DNA from: Flaviaesturariibacter aridisoli
GTDB taxonomy: Bacteria > Bacteroidota > Bacteroidia > Chitinophagales > Chitinophagaceae
Length of the DNA stretch: 53,188 nt
Assembly (NCBI RefSeq): GCF_004343705.1
Contig: NZ_SKFH01000034.1
Span: 1 to 53,188, forward strand
Direction of reading: 5' to 3'
The position numbers and the translations under genes are program-made. Every line of letters starts with the position of its first letter. Position 1 is the first letter of the stretch. This document shows positions 7,380 through 15,200 of this stretch, piece after piece. The notes below the pieces were generated by a model. It was not told the DNA's origin, made no database searches, and saw only the letters and a list, made by a program, of their open reading frames with translations.

Positions 7380-7910
7380 TCAATACGACTGGGTTGCCCG
7401 CGCGTAGTGATCAAAAAGTGCCGTGGTCCGGCTTCGGACGAGCAGCAGGTATTCCTGGGATTCAACAAGGCCTTGCATCGTTCCGCCGCCGGAATATTCG
7501 GATTGACTGACCGTTCTCGAAAGCTTGCCTTCCGCATCCCGGAAGGCGAGCCAGGCTTTTTGCGCAGCTACCAGCGTTTGCTTGTCACTTCCCTGGAGCA
7601 CAGCTGCCAGCTTCCTGTAGTATTTGTTCATCAGGCTGTCATAGCCGTGGGCCAATGCATCGGTGGCTTCGCTCATATCGAAATCGGACTTCGCCTTTTC
7701 CACCACCTTCCGGTAGGCCAGCTCCAGCCGAAACGTGTCGACCGAAAACTCAATCGCCGCCGGGTTCTCGCGGGCGGCCACCAGTTCGGCCCTGAAGCGG
7801 GTCACCGGGGGCTCCTCAGCAGGCTTAGGAACAGGCTTTTGTCCGGATGCTGCCGTTGCTGCCAGGAGGGCCAGGATAACGAATTTGCATTTCCTATTCA
7901 CTGTTTTCAT
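7380..7910 (-). CDS. Secreted LprI-type (DUF1311) domain protein
   Basis: About 176 residues starting at MKTVNRKCKFVILALLAATA, a signal peptide ending near ASGQ. A longer upstream frame is rejected because it has no signal character. The C-terminal half carries the DUF1311/LprI pattern: LMNKYYRKLAAVL, then LVAAQKAWLAFRDAEGKL, then GTMQGLVESQEYLLLVRSRT. The conserved cysteines of many LprI proteins (the mycobacterial lysozyme inhibitor) are absent from the mature part, so lysozyme inhibition is only a guess. It lies 26 bp downstream of another signal-peptide gene (7937-8635), so the two are probably cotranscribed. Confidence 0.75.
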   Translation of the reverse strand: MKTVNRKCKFVILALLAATAASGQKPVPKPAEEPPVTRFRAELVAARENPAAIEFSVDTFRLELAYRKVVEKAKSDFDMSEATDALAHGYDSLMNKYYRKLAAVLQGSDKQTLVAAQKAWLAFRDAEGKLSRTVSQSEYSGGGTMQGLVESQEYLLLVRSRTTALFDHYARATQSY

Positions 7911-7936
7911 CGTTGAAGTGCCAGGCGTGTTTATGG

Positions 7937-8635
7937 TTACAAGGCAATTTGATCGTCCGCCATTTCGGTGGTGAAAGGACCTTTCATCGTGGCCAGCAGC
8001 AGCCGTCGCTTTTTGAACGAACGCCACGTCGGCTTACCGGAAGTGTTGTTCTCTTCATCGCCCACGACCTTGCTGCGCTTGCCCGTGAGAAAGTTGTAAC
8101 TGTACGATTCGTATTCCCAACTCCTCCCGACATTGGCCTCGTAGTCTGCCCCAATCAGCACCAGTGCGCCGTCCTCGAAGCGAAAGGTGTAATCCACGTG
8201 CTCACCGTACTCGGAGTCGCGCGGGTACTGGTGCGCAAACGACAGCGTTAGGATCCCCGGCCGCGGAATGGACGCCCCATTCAGCGGCTCCCAGGTGCCC
8301 AGGCGATAAGGGATGAACTTGTCGGAAGCATAATGAACGGCGAGCTTGCCCTTGGCGTTGCTCAGCAAGACGAGGAGCACGCGCGCCTTCGCCGAAAACG
8401 TATCGATGGCCGACGGCCCATAGCGGTGCAGGGAAACCCTGTTCGCTTCCAGGGCGAGCACGGCATCCTTCCGCCCGTCCCTGTTGATCTCACCCATTGC
8501 CGAATCCAGCAGGTGCCAGCCTTTCGGGATAAAGTCGGCCAGCGTGGCGCCTTCTGCAGGAAGGGGCGGTACCTTTTGCGCCAAGAGCGGTCCGCAGAGG
8601 AAGAGAGAAACAAATAAGAGGACGATACTTTTCAT
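7937..8635 (-). CDS. Secreted hypothetical protein
   Basis: A 232-residue protein with a clear signal peptide (MKSIVLLFVSLFLCGPLLAQ). The mature protein opens with a segment (DFIPKGWHLLDSAMGEINRD, followed by GRKDAVLALE) that resembles a single FG-GAP/VCBS-like repeat unit (D-N/R-D-G-x-x-D). A beta-rich middle follows, with HVDYTFRFEDGALVLIGADY, and a basic C-terminus. This layout is seen in periplasmic proteins of unknown function. It is the first gene of a likely two-gene unit with the LprI-type gene. A GGAGG-like stretch occurs about 15 bp upstream of the start on the plus strand only, so no Shine-Dalgarno is claimed. Confidence 0.75.
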   Translation of the reverse strand: MKSIVLLFVSLFLCGPLLAQKVPPLPAEGATLADFIPKGWHLLDSAMGEINRDGRKDAVLALEANRVSLHRYGPSAIDTFSAKARVLLVLLSNAKGKLAVHYASDKFIPYRLGTWEPLNGASIPRPGILTLSFAHQYPRDSEYGEHVDYTFRFEDGALVLIGADYEANVGRSWEYESYSYNFLTGKRSKVVGDEENNTSGKPTWRSFKKRRLLLATMKGPFTTEMADDQIAL

Positions 8636-8727
8636 GAGTTGGATTAGTAAGGAGGTGCCGACGGAACGATCCGCATTTCACGTCGACGCGGGGACTAAAG
8701 TAGAACACTTTGTGCTTTGGCGCACGA

Positions 8728-8967
8728 TCAGCCATGGCGCAACGTCCGCGGGCGTCGTTCCGCATTGAACCAATAATACGTTGCGATGGAGAGGGCGAAG
8801 GAGCAAAACAACGCATAAACCCCGGCCCTTGTCCCCACCAGGTCGGCCCCGCCCGCGAAGGCCGTTACCGGGAAGGCGCAGGCGAGCAGGAAGCCGATGG
8901 ACAGCGCCTCCACCCGGCCCCTGCGCGCGAAGGGCTTGTCCAAAATGATGTACAGGATAAAACACAC
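8728..8967 (-). pseudogene. Possible truncated small membrane protein
   Basis: A 79-residue frame from a GTG (8965-8967) contains three hydrophobic segments (MCFILYIILD, ALSIGFLLACAFPVTAFAGG and YALFCSFALSIATYYWF) separated by basic loops. That is a believable integral membrane protein, but there is no ATG or leader. The sequence upstream (8968-9060) is repeat-like, so the 5' part may have been lost. It could also be a genuine small membrane protein with a GTG start. Function unknown. Confidence 0.4.
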
Positions 8968-9096
8968 GATGCCACTGGAGGGGAAGCAGCGCAGGGTTCC
9001 AGGTTTTGCAGATTACCGGCTCCGATTGCTCCGATGGACCTAAGCGGCTGTCTACGTTAGGAACGCCAGCGCCGCGAAGCGGTGCCATCCCGGTAG

Positions 9097-9234
9097 CCGG
9101 CGGGCAAAGCCCGCCGGAAGGAGTCGAAAGCGGGTGCGCGGCGCCCTGGAGGGGCGCCATCTGTATAACGTCCGGCGCAGCCGGGCGGACGAATTTCGCA
9201 TCCCGGCCGATTACCGGCAGGTTGCGCCTGCCGG
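9097..9234. repeat. Cluster of three GC-rich palindromes in a 530-bp spacer
   Basis: Three hairpins lie close together: CCGGCGGGC-aaa-GCCCGCCGG (9097-9117), GGCGCCC-tgga-GGGGCGCC (9140-9158) and CCGGCAGG-ttgcg-CCTGCCGG (9214-9234). No gene is supported between 8968 and 9500. The cluster resembles REP-like intergenic palindromes, although no dedicated transposase is visible in the window. Confidence 0.7.
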
Positions 9235-9500
9235 CTACCGATATTCTGTCCCTTCAGGACGGATCGCCGTCTTGCTGGTACCCGGACTTTACTTGGCGGC
9301 TACGTCATTTGTGACGGGGCCATATCGCGAAAAAGCCCAACGCAAGCGGACCAATCACGGCTTTGGCCGCTACCAGCGATCCCGGCATTTCACCGTCCAT
9401 GCTTAAACAATGTACCTTGCTTAGCATAGTAATTAGCTTGGGAGTGTACCGCCGCTTTGAATGCCTCACGGCCGGGCACAGCACCACTAAAACTCCCTAC

Positions 9501-10409
9501 ATGGATCCCATCATCCGGACCTCCGGGCTCTCGTACCACTATGCCCGGGGTGTGCAAACCCTGCACGACATCAGCCTCCGCGTAGAGCGCGGCAGCATCT
9601 ATGGCTTCCTGGGCCCCAACGGCTCGGGCAAGACCACCACCCTGTCGCTCCTTCTTGGCCTCCTCAACAACCAGAAGGGCGACATCGAAATCTTTGGCCA
9701 GCCCCTGCACGCGGCGCGCGAAGCGATCCTCGGCCGCATCGGCTCGCTCATCGAAAGCCCTTCGCTGTACGGCCACCTCAGTGCCCGCGAAAACCTCGAT
9801 GTATACCGCGAAACATATGGCGTCCCGAAGGCTCGCGTGGAGGAAGTGCTCGACATCGTCGGCCTAGCCGACACCGGCAAAAAGACGGCGAAACGCTTCT
9901 CGCTCGGCATGAAGCAGCGACTCTCCATCGCGCTGGCCCTGCTGCCCAACCCGGAACTCCTGATCCTCGACGAACCCGCCAACGGCCTTGACCCCGCCGG
10001 CATCATCGAGCTCCGCGCGCTGATCAAAAAGCTCAACGCCGGGCACGGCATGACGATCCTTCTCTCCAGCCACCTGCTGGGCGAGATCGAGAAGATGGTG
10101 AGCCACGTGGGTATCATCTATAAAGGCCGGATGCTGTTCCAGGGCCCGCTTGCCGAGCTGCACGGGTTCCAGCAGCGCGGCTCCCGCCTGCACCTCCGCA
10201 CCTCCGATAACGAGGTCGCCTGCCGGCTGTTGCAGGAGCACGCCCCCGAGCTGAGCGCCGAAGGCGTGAGCGTCGCCTTTCACAACGAGGGCCAGGTGGC
10301 CGCCATCAACCGCCACCTCACGGGCCACGGCCTCGACGTGTACCTGCTGCACCCGAAGGGCAGCGACCTCGAACAACTTTTCATCGACCTCACAACCGCC
10401 CACTCATGA
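9501..10409 (+). CDS. ABC transporter ATP-binding protein (ABC-2 export type)
   Basis: A 302-residue nucleotide-binding subunit. It has Walker A GPNGSGKTTT (about residue 37-46), a Q-loop region, a signature sequence FSLGMKQRLSIALALL in place of LSGGQ, Walker B LLILDEPANGLDPAG and an H-loop SSHLLGEIEKM. The C-terminal about 80 residues form the extra domain common in BcrA/NatA-like exporters. The start is the ATG at 9501; an upstream in-frame ATG would prepend unrelated residues. It overlaps the permease gene by 4 bp (ATGA), which implies translational coupling. It probably energises export of a peptide, lipid or drug. The substrate is unknown. Confidence 0.93.
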   Translation: MDPIIRTSGLSYHYARGVQTLHDISLRVERGSIYGFLGPNGSGKTTTLSLLLGLLNNQKGDIEIFGQPLHAAREAILGRIGSLIESPSLYGHLSARENLDVYRETYGVPKARVEEVLDIVGLADTGKKTAKRFSLGMKQRLSIALALLPNPELLILDEPANGLDPAGIIELRALIKKLNAGHGMTILLSSHLLGEIEKMVSHVGIIYKGRMLFQGPLAELHGFQQRGSRLHLRTSDNEVACRLLQEHAPELSAEGVSVAFHNEGQVAAINRHLTGHGLDVYLLHPKGSDLEQLFIDLTTAHS

Positions 10410-11173
10410 AACTGCTGACCGCGCTGCGCGCCGAAACACTCAAAACCAAACGAACCGCTTCGTTTTATTTCACGCTGGCGGGCGCCGCACCCGTGCCGCT
10501 CATCTTCCTGCTCAACGTACTTACCGGCGGCGGCGACGTTGACGCGGTGCACAAAGGCTCGCTCAACGCGGTGTACGACCTCGGCATGGAGCGGGCGGGC
10601 CTCGTGTTCTTTCCGCTGTTCGTGATCCTCATTTGTACGCTGCTGCCGCAGATCGAATACCGTAATAATACCTGGAAGCAGGTGTTCGCCGCGCCGCAAA
10701 CGAAAGGGGCCGTGTTTCTCGCCAAGTTTCTCAACATCAACCGGCTCCTCCTCCTGTTCCTTGCAGCCAACCTTGTATACCTGTCGGTGGTGATCGTGGT
10801 GATGCACCTCAACGACCCGTCGCGCCACCTGCTCAGCCAGCCTTTCGATGCGATGAAACTGCTGACCGACAGCGCCAATGCGTACGTAACGATGCTGGCG
10901 CTCTGCGCCTTCCAGTTCTGGCTTGGCCTGCGCTTCCGCAACTTCATCGTGCCGATCGCCATCGGCCTCACGCTCTGGATCACCGGGATGATGCTGACCC
11001 TCGAGTTCAAGTCCTCCCTCGTGGACTTCTTCCCCTACTGTTTCCAGGTGTTCCCCTACCTCGCGAAGCTGCAGCCGAAGCTGGACCAGGCAGCCTGGAT
11101 GTCGGCGGCCTATGCGCTGCTGTTCCTCGCGCTCGGTTTTCTCGATTTCCGGAGAAGAAGATTGACGGCGTAA
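10406..11173 (+). CDS. ABC-2 type permease
   Basis: A 255-residue inner-membrane protein with about six transmembrane segments: TASFYFTLAGAAPVPLIFLL, a helix at AGLVFFPLFVILICTLL, one at LLLLFLAANLVYLSVVIVVM, one at AYVTMLALCAFQFWLGL, one at FIVPIAIGLTLWITGMMLTL, and a last one at AAYALLFLALGFLDF. This matches lantibiotic-immunity/BcrB-like ABC-2 permeases in size and layout. It is translationally coupled to the ATPase through an ATGA overlap, so the two form a minimal exporter. A basic C-terminus (RRRRLTA) is predicted to face the cytoplasm. No substrate-binding or accessory gene is adjacent. Confidence 0.88.
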   Translation: MKLLTALRAETLKTKRTASFYFTLAGAAPVPLIFLLNVLTGGGDVDAVHKGSLNAVYDLGMERAGLVFFPLFVILICTLLPQIEYRNNTWKQVFAAPQTKGAVFLAKFLNINRLLLLFLAANLVYLSVVIVVMHLNDPSRHLLSQPFDAMKLLTDSANAYVTMLALCAFQFWLGLRFRNFIVPIAIGLTLWITGMMLTLEFKSSLVDFFPYCFQVFPYLAKLQPKLDQAAWMSAAYALLFLALGFLDFRRRRLTA

Positions 11174-11176
11174 GCG

Positions 11177-11764
11177 CTAACAACCCGCGTCGCTCGCCAT
11201 GCGCCGTCGCGGTCGGGAAGCTACCGGCTCGTAATACAGGATGATGGCGCCGGAAGAAAAGCTTTTCGTCGCCGTGCGGTTCAGCGCAATGCGCTTGTCC
11301 AGTTGGTGAAACAGCGGCAACCCGCCGCCGGCGATCACGGGGTGCACGCAGATCTGGTATTGGTCGATGAGGCCCAGCCGGGTCAGGGCGACGATGAGGC
11401 CCGGGCTGCCGACAAAGATGTCTTTTCCAGCCTGCTGCCGGAGCGCCAACACTTCTTCTTCAAGGCCCCGGGTCGCCAGTCGGGCGCTGTCCCAATCCAC
11501 TTCGTGCAGCGTGCGGGAGAAAACCAGCTTCGGCACGTTGTCGATGGCCTGCGCAAATTCGTCAAGGGCGCGCTGGCCCGTTGGCTGTGCCAGCACCGTT
11601 CGCCAGTATTCCATCAGCTGGTAGGTGATCCTTCCGTAGAGCAGCACGCCCGCATCCGTCAACAGGTTGCTGTAGTGTTGATGAATCTCTTCGTCCGGGT
11701 CGACGGCGCTGTGGTCGCAAAATCCGTCCAGCGTCATATTTATCGCGGCGATCACTTTTCGCAT
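11177..11764 (-). CDS. RibD C-terminal/dihydrofolate-reductase-like family protein (second copy)
   Basis: About 195 residues from MRKVIAAINMTLDGFCDHSA; a longer start 33 bp upstream is less likely. Motifs follow the same order as in the protein at 6646-7218 but with low identity: LLYGRITYQLMEYW, PKLVFSRTLHEVDW, the cofactor-loop segment DIFVGSPGLIVALTRLGLID and VHPVIAGGGLPLFHQL. The DHFR fold and NADPH use are family knowledge; the reaction is unknown. It converges with the ABC permease gene, with three bases between the two stops. It may be cotranscribed with 11816-12229, 51 bp upstream. Confidence 0.88.
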   Translation of the reverse strand: MRKVIAAINMTLDGFCDHSAVDPDEEIHQHYSNLLTDAGVLLYGRITYQLMEYWRTVLAQPTGQRALDEFAQAIDNVPKLVFSRTLHEVDWDSARLATRGLEEEVLALRQQAGKDIFVGSPGLIVALTRLGLIDQYQICVHPVIAGGGLPLFHQLDKRIALNRTATKSFSSGAIILYYEPVASRPRRRMASDAGC

Positions 11765-11815
11765 ATTGGCTGCTTCCTTTCGGAAAAAGTACGGCAAAAA
11801 ACAGAAGCGCGGCTC

Positions 11816-12229
11816 TCATTTCAGCAGCAACACCTGTGCGCAGCCGATGCGGATGACCGGCCCGCCGACAAAGGAGTAAATGATGTCGTCGTAAGGGCCG
11901 GGCGCCGCCTGGTGGATGAATTGCCCGTGCGCGTCGCGCTCAGCCGACGGGAAAAAGGTCACTTCGGAAAGCGTCCGGATATCCGCATCCATCGTCGCTG
12001 CCGCCAGCAGCAGCACCTGGAAGTAGGTCACGTTTTCGTGCAGCAGCGTAAAGGCCCCGAGCTCCTCGGCGGCGATCCAGTTGCCGCCGCCCTTCACCCA
12101 GTACAATTTTACCCGTGCCTGTTGCAGGTCGTAGTTGAAACCCCGGAAGTGGAAGTTGCGGTGCAGGTCGATGAGGCGGCGCCCGAAGCGAAGCGTGCGT
12201 AAGTCGTGGATTTGAAAGTTGGCATTCAT
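11816..12229 (-). CDS. Hypothetical protein
   Basis: A 137-residue soluble protein starting MNANFQIHDLRTLRFGRRLI. It is predicted beta-rich with several aromatic residues (FHFRGFNYD, KLYWVKGGGNW). No signal peptide, membrane helix or known motif is seen. The sequence ends VIRIGCAQVLLLK. The ATG lies 37 bp downstream of the 1584-residue T9SS protein gene on the same strand, with no terminator between, so readthrough transcription is likely. Codon use is like the core genome. Function unknown. Confidence 0.65.
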   Translation of the reverse strand: MNANFQIHDLRTLRFGRRLIDLHRNFHFRGFNYDLQQARVKLYWVKGGGNWIAAEELGAFTLLHENVTYFQVLLLAAATMDADIRTLSEVTFFPSAERDAHGQFIHQAAPGPYDDIIYSFVGGPVIRIGCAQVLLLK

Positions 12230-12266
12230 GATGTTGCGTCTGAAGGGGCCGCAAAAAGGCAGGTCT

Positions 12267-15200
12267 TCATCGCCCTGACAACCACAGCTGCACCGTTTTC
12301 TGCCGCCCGCCCGTTGTCAGCTTCAGGTAGTAGGCCCCGTTGGCCAGGTGATACCGGCTGAAGTCCAGCTCCAGCAGCGAGGTCGCGTTGGATAACACCT
12401 GTTTCTCCACCAGCATCCTATCGCCAGTGCCGGTATAGAGGGCGTACGAGAGTTCACCCTGCAGCGGTTCGGAAAATTGCACAAACACGCGCCGCGTACG
12501 GGACGGGTTCGGGTAGAGCTGCAGCTGCAGTTCGTTGGCGCGCACTGCGGCCTTGCCGGCTTCATCGTCTGTACTACGCCCGGTAGCCGTTGTTGCCTGG
12601 TCCACTACAGAGAAGTTCAGGGTGAGCGCCGCGCCGCCCGTACCCGAGCCGCCCGGGCCCGTGAACGGCGTTGCCAGTAGTGTGTAGGAACCGGGCGCCG
12701 GCGTCCAGGCGTTGTAGTTGCCCGCATTGTCGCCGAAGAGCGCATAAGGTGCCCCCGACTCGGAGACATTGCGCGTTTGGGATCCGCTCAGCGAAAAAAC
12801 GACGCTGCCAACCGTACCCGGCGAGGTGTTGGCCCGGATATTCAGGCTCCGGCTGGGCAACGTGGCCAGGTTGATCGTCGTCTCGTTGGTCAGATCCTGG
12901 ATCGCCTGTTCGTTGCTGGCGTTGATCAGGGTAAAAGAGGTCACCGCTTGTCCCGGGGAGGCAGCGTTGACAAACACAGTCACCTGGTCGGGTGTGCTGC
13001 TGGCACCACCGTTGTCGGTCACCACCAGGGCGAACACATAAGTGCCTTGCACCAGCCCGCTCACCGTGGGTGCTGCCAGGGTCTTGCTGCTGAAACTGGC
13101 CGTATTGGGACCGCTCACCTGGCTCCAGGTGTAGCCGGCAACGGTGCCGTCGCCATCGGTGCCCGACCCATTGAGCGTGGTGGAACTGGCGGGCAGCGTG
13201 ATCGTCTTATCGGCGCCCGCATTAGCGACGGGAGGCGTGTTGGTGCCCGTGCTGTTGCTGAGCACCTCGATCGCGGACACTTTCGCATTATCCTTACCAC
13301 CGACTGCCGTGAGCGAGCTGAAGTCGATGTTGAGCGTGCCATCGGTGACCGTCACCACAAAGGTTTCGGTAGTGGCGGTAAAGGCGCCTGCTTTGGCAAA
13401 GATGTCGTAGTTGTCGAGCCGCTTCACCCCTTCGATCATGACATCAAACACGCGGTTGTTGGCGGAAGTCCAATAGATCTCGGCAAAGTGCAGCACCACT
13501 TTGTAGGTGCCGTTGGATACAGGCAGGGCATAGCCAAACGAGTTGCCCCAGCGTTCGCTCTGGTAGAGGGCATCATCGGTAGTGCCCCCGATAGCGGTTG
13601 CAACGCTGAAGGTGTTGCCCGGCGACGGCGCAAAGCTGTTGTCGGCGGCAAAGGTGCCGATGCTGTTGGTCAACGAAGGGCCACCCGCATTAATACGGTA
13701 GAAGACCGAGTTGGTTGCGGCACCATTCACTTGTACGGTCACCGGGTCTGCCGCGCTGCTCGGAGCCCCGTTGTTGTCGGTCACCACGAGTGCAAACACG
13801 TAGCTGCCCTGCACCAACCCGCTCACCGTGGGACTGGCCGCTGTTGCATTGCTAAACGTGGCGGCGTTGGGGCCGCTCACCTGGGTCCAGCTGTAGCCGG
13901 TCACCGTACCGTCGGCGTCGGTGCCCGAGCCGTTGAGCGCCGTGGAGCTGGTGGGCAGGGTAATCGTTACATCGGCGCCCGCGTTGGCCACCGGCGGCTG
14001 GTTCGCAGGCGGTGCCGTGCTGTTGCTGAGCACCTCGATAGCGGACACTTTAGCGTTGTCCTTTCCACCCACCGCCGTCAGCGAACTAAAGGCGATGTTC
14101 AGGGTACCATCGGTTACATTGACCACGAAGGTTTCGGTGGTGGCCGTGAAGGCACCTACCTTGGCGAAGATGTCGTAGTTGTCCAGCTTCTTCACCCCTT
14201 CGATGCTTACGTCGAACACGCGGCTGTTGGCGGCGGTCCAGTAGATCTCGGCAAAATGCAGCACTACTTTGTATTGGCCGTTGCTGACCGGCAGGGCATA
14301 GGAAAAGGAATTGCCCCAGCGCTCGGTCTGGTAGATCGCGTCGTCGGTGGTGCCGTTGATGGCAGTGGTAACACTGTGCGTGTTGCCGGGCGCCGGCGAA
14401 AAGCGATTGTCCGCAGCGAAGACGCCCATGCTGTTGGTCACGGAGGGCCCACCCGCATTAATACGGTACAGCGGTGTAGAAGCAGCCTGGTCGGTAGTGA
14501 CGTAGAGATTATCCCAGGTAGCGGTAAACGCCGGTCCTCCGCTGGAGGTTGAAATAATGCCTACTGCCAGGATCGTGGTTCCCCTCAGCGCATTCAGTAC
14601 GGCCCCGCTCATCGGAATGGGTGCACCTACGTTGATGGCTGTGCCACGGTTGGACGCGTATGCCGGCTGCACACTGCCGGTAGCCGGGTCGTATTTGAGC
14701 AGCAGCTCCAGGTTGGTCCCGGGAATGCCGCCGGAGATCGCGTACTGGGAGCTGGTAACGACCCCGGCATTTTCGTATACCACCTGGATACCACCCGCGC
14801 CGCCGTTGGCATTCAGCACGATCTTGAGGTAGTTGTCCTGGTCGCCGTTGCCCAGGAAGATGCCCTGCGATTGTGCTCCCTGCGGCGTTTGGTTATTGAA
14901 GAAGGGCCCGGTCATCGAAGAGCGGAACGTGAAGGCCGCGCCGTTCGTTTTGACGCCGAACTGGAACCCGTATTGTTGGGTATTCAGGGAACCGAGCGCG
15001 TCGCCCGCCGGCACGTCCACCACGGAGAAGGCACCGATAGCACCGCCGGCGATCAGGTTGTCGTTGTTATACAGCTTCTGGTAATCGCTGTCGTGGTTGC
15101 TCATGAGGCCGGTGAAGCCCACGCCGAAGAAGCCCGTGCCGGGGTCGTTGTTGAAGAGATCGTAGTTCACGGGCAACGTGCGGGTACTGCCGTTGGAGGC

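Noticed and set aside
12777-14552. Long plus-strand frames opposite paralogue 1, and similar ones opposite paralogues 2 and 3
   Set aside because: Their repeats simply mirror the malectin/PKD repeats on the other strand, and no start or promoter is seen.
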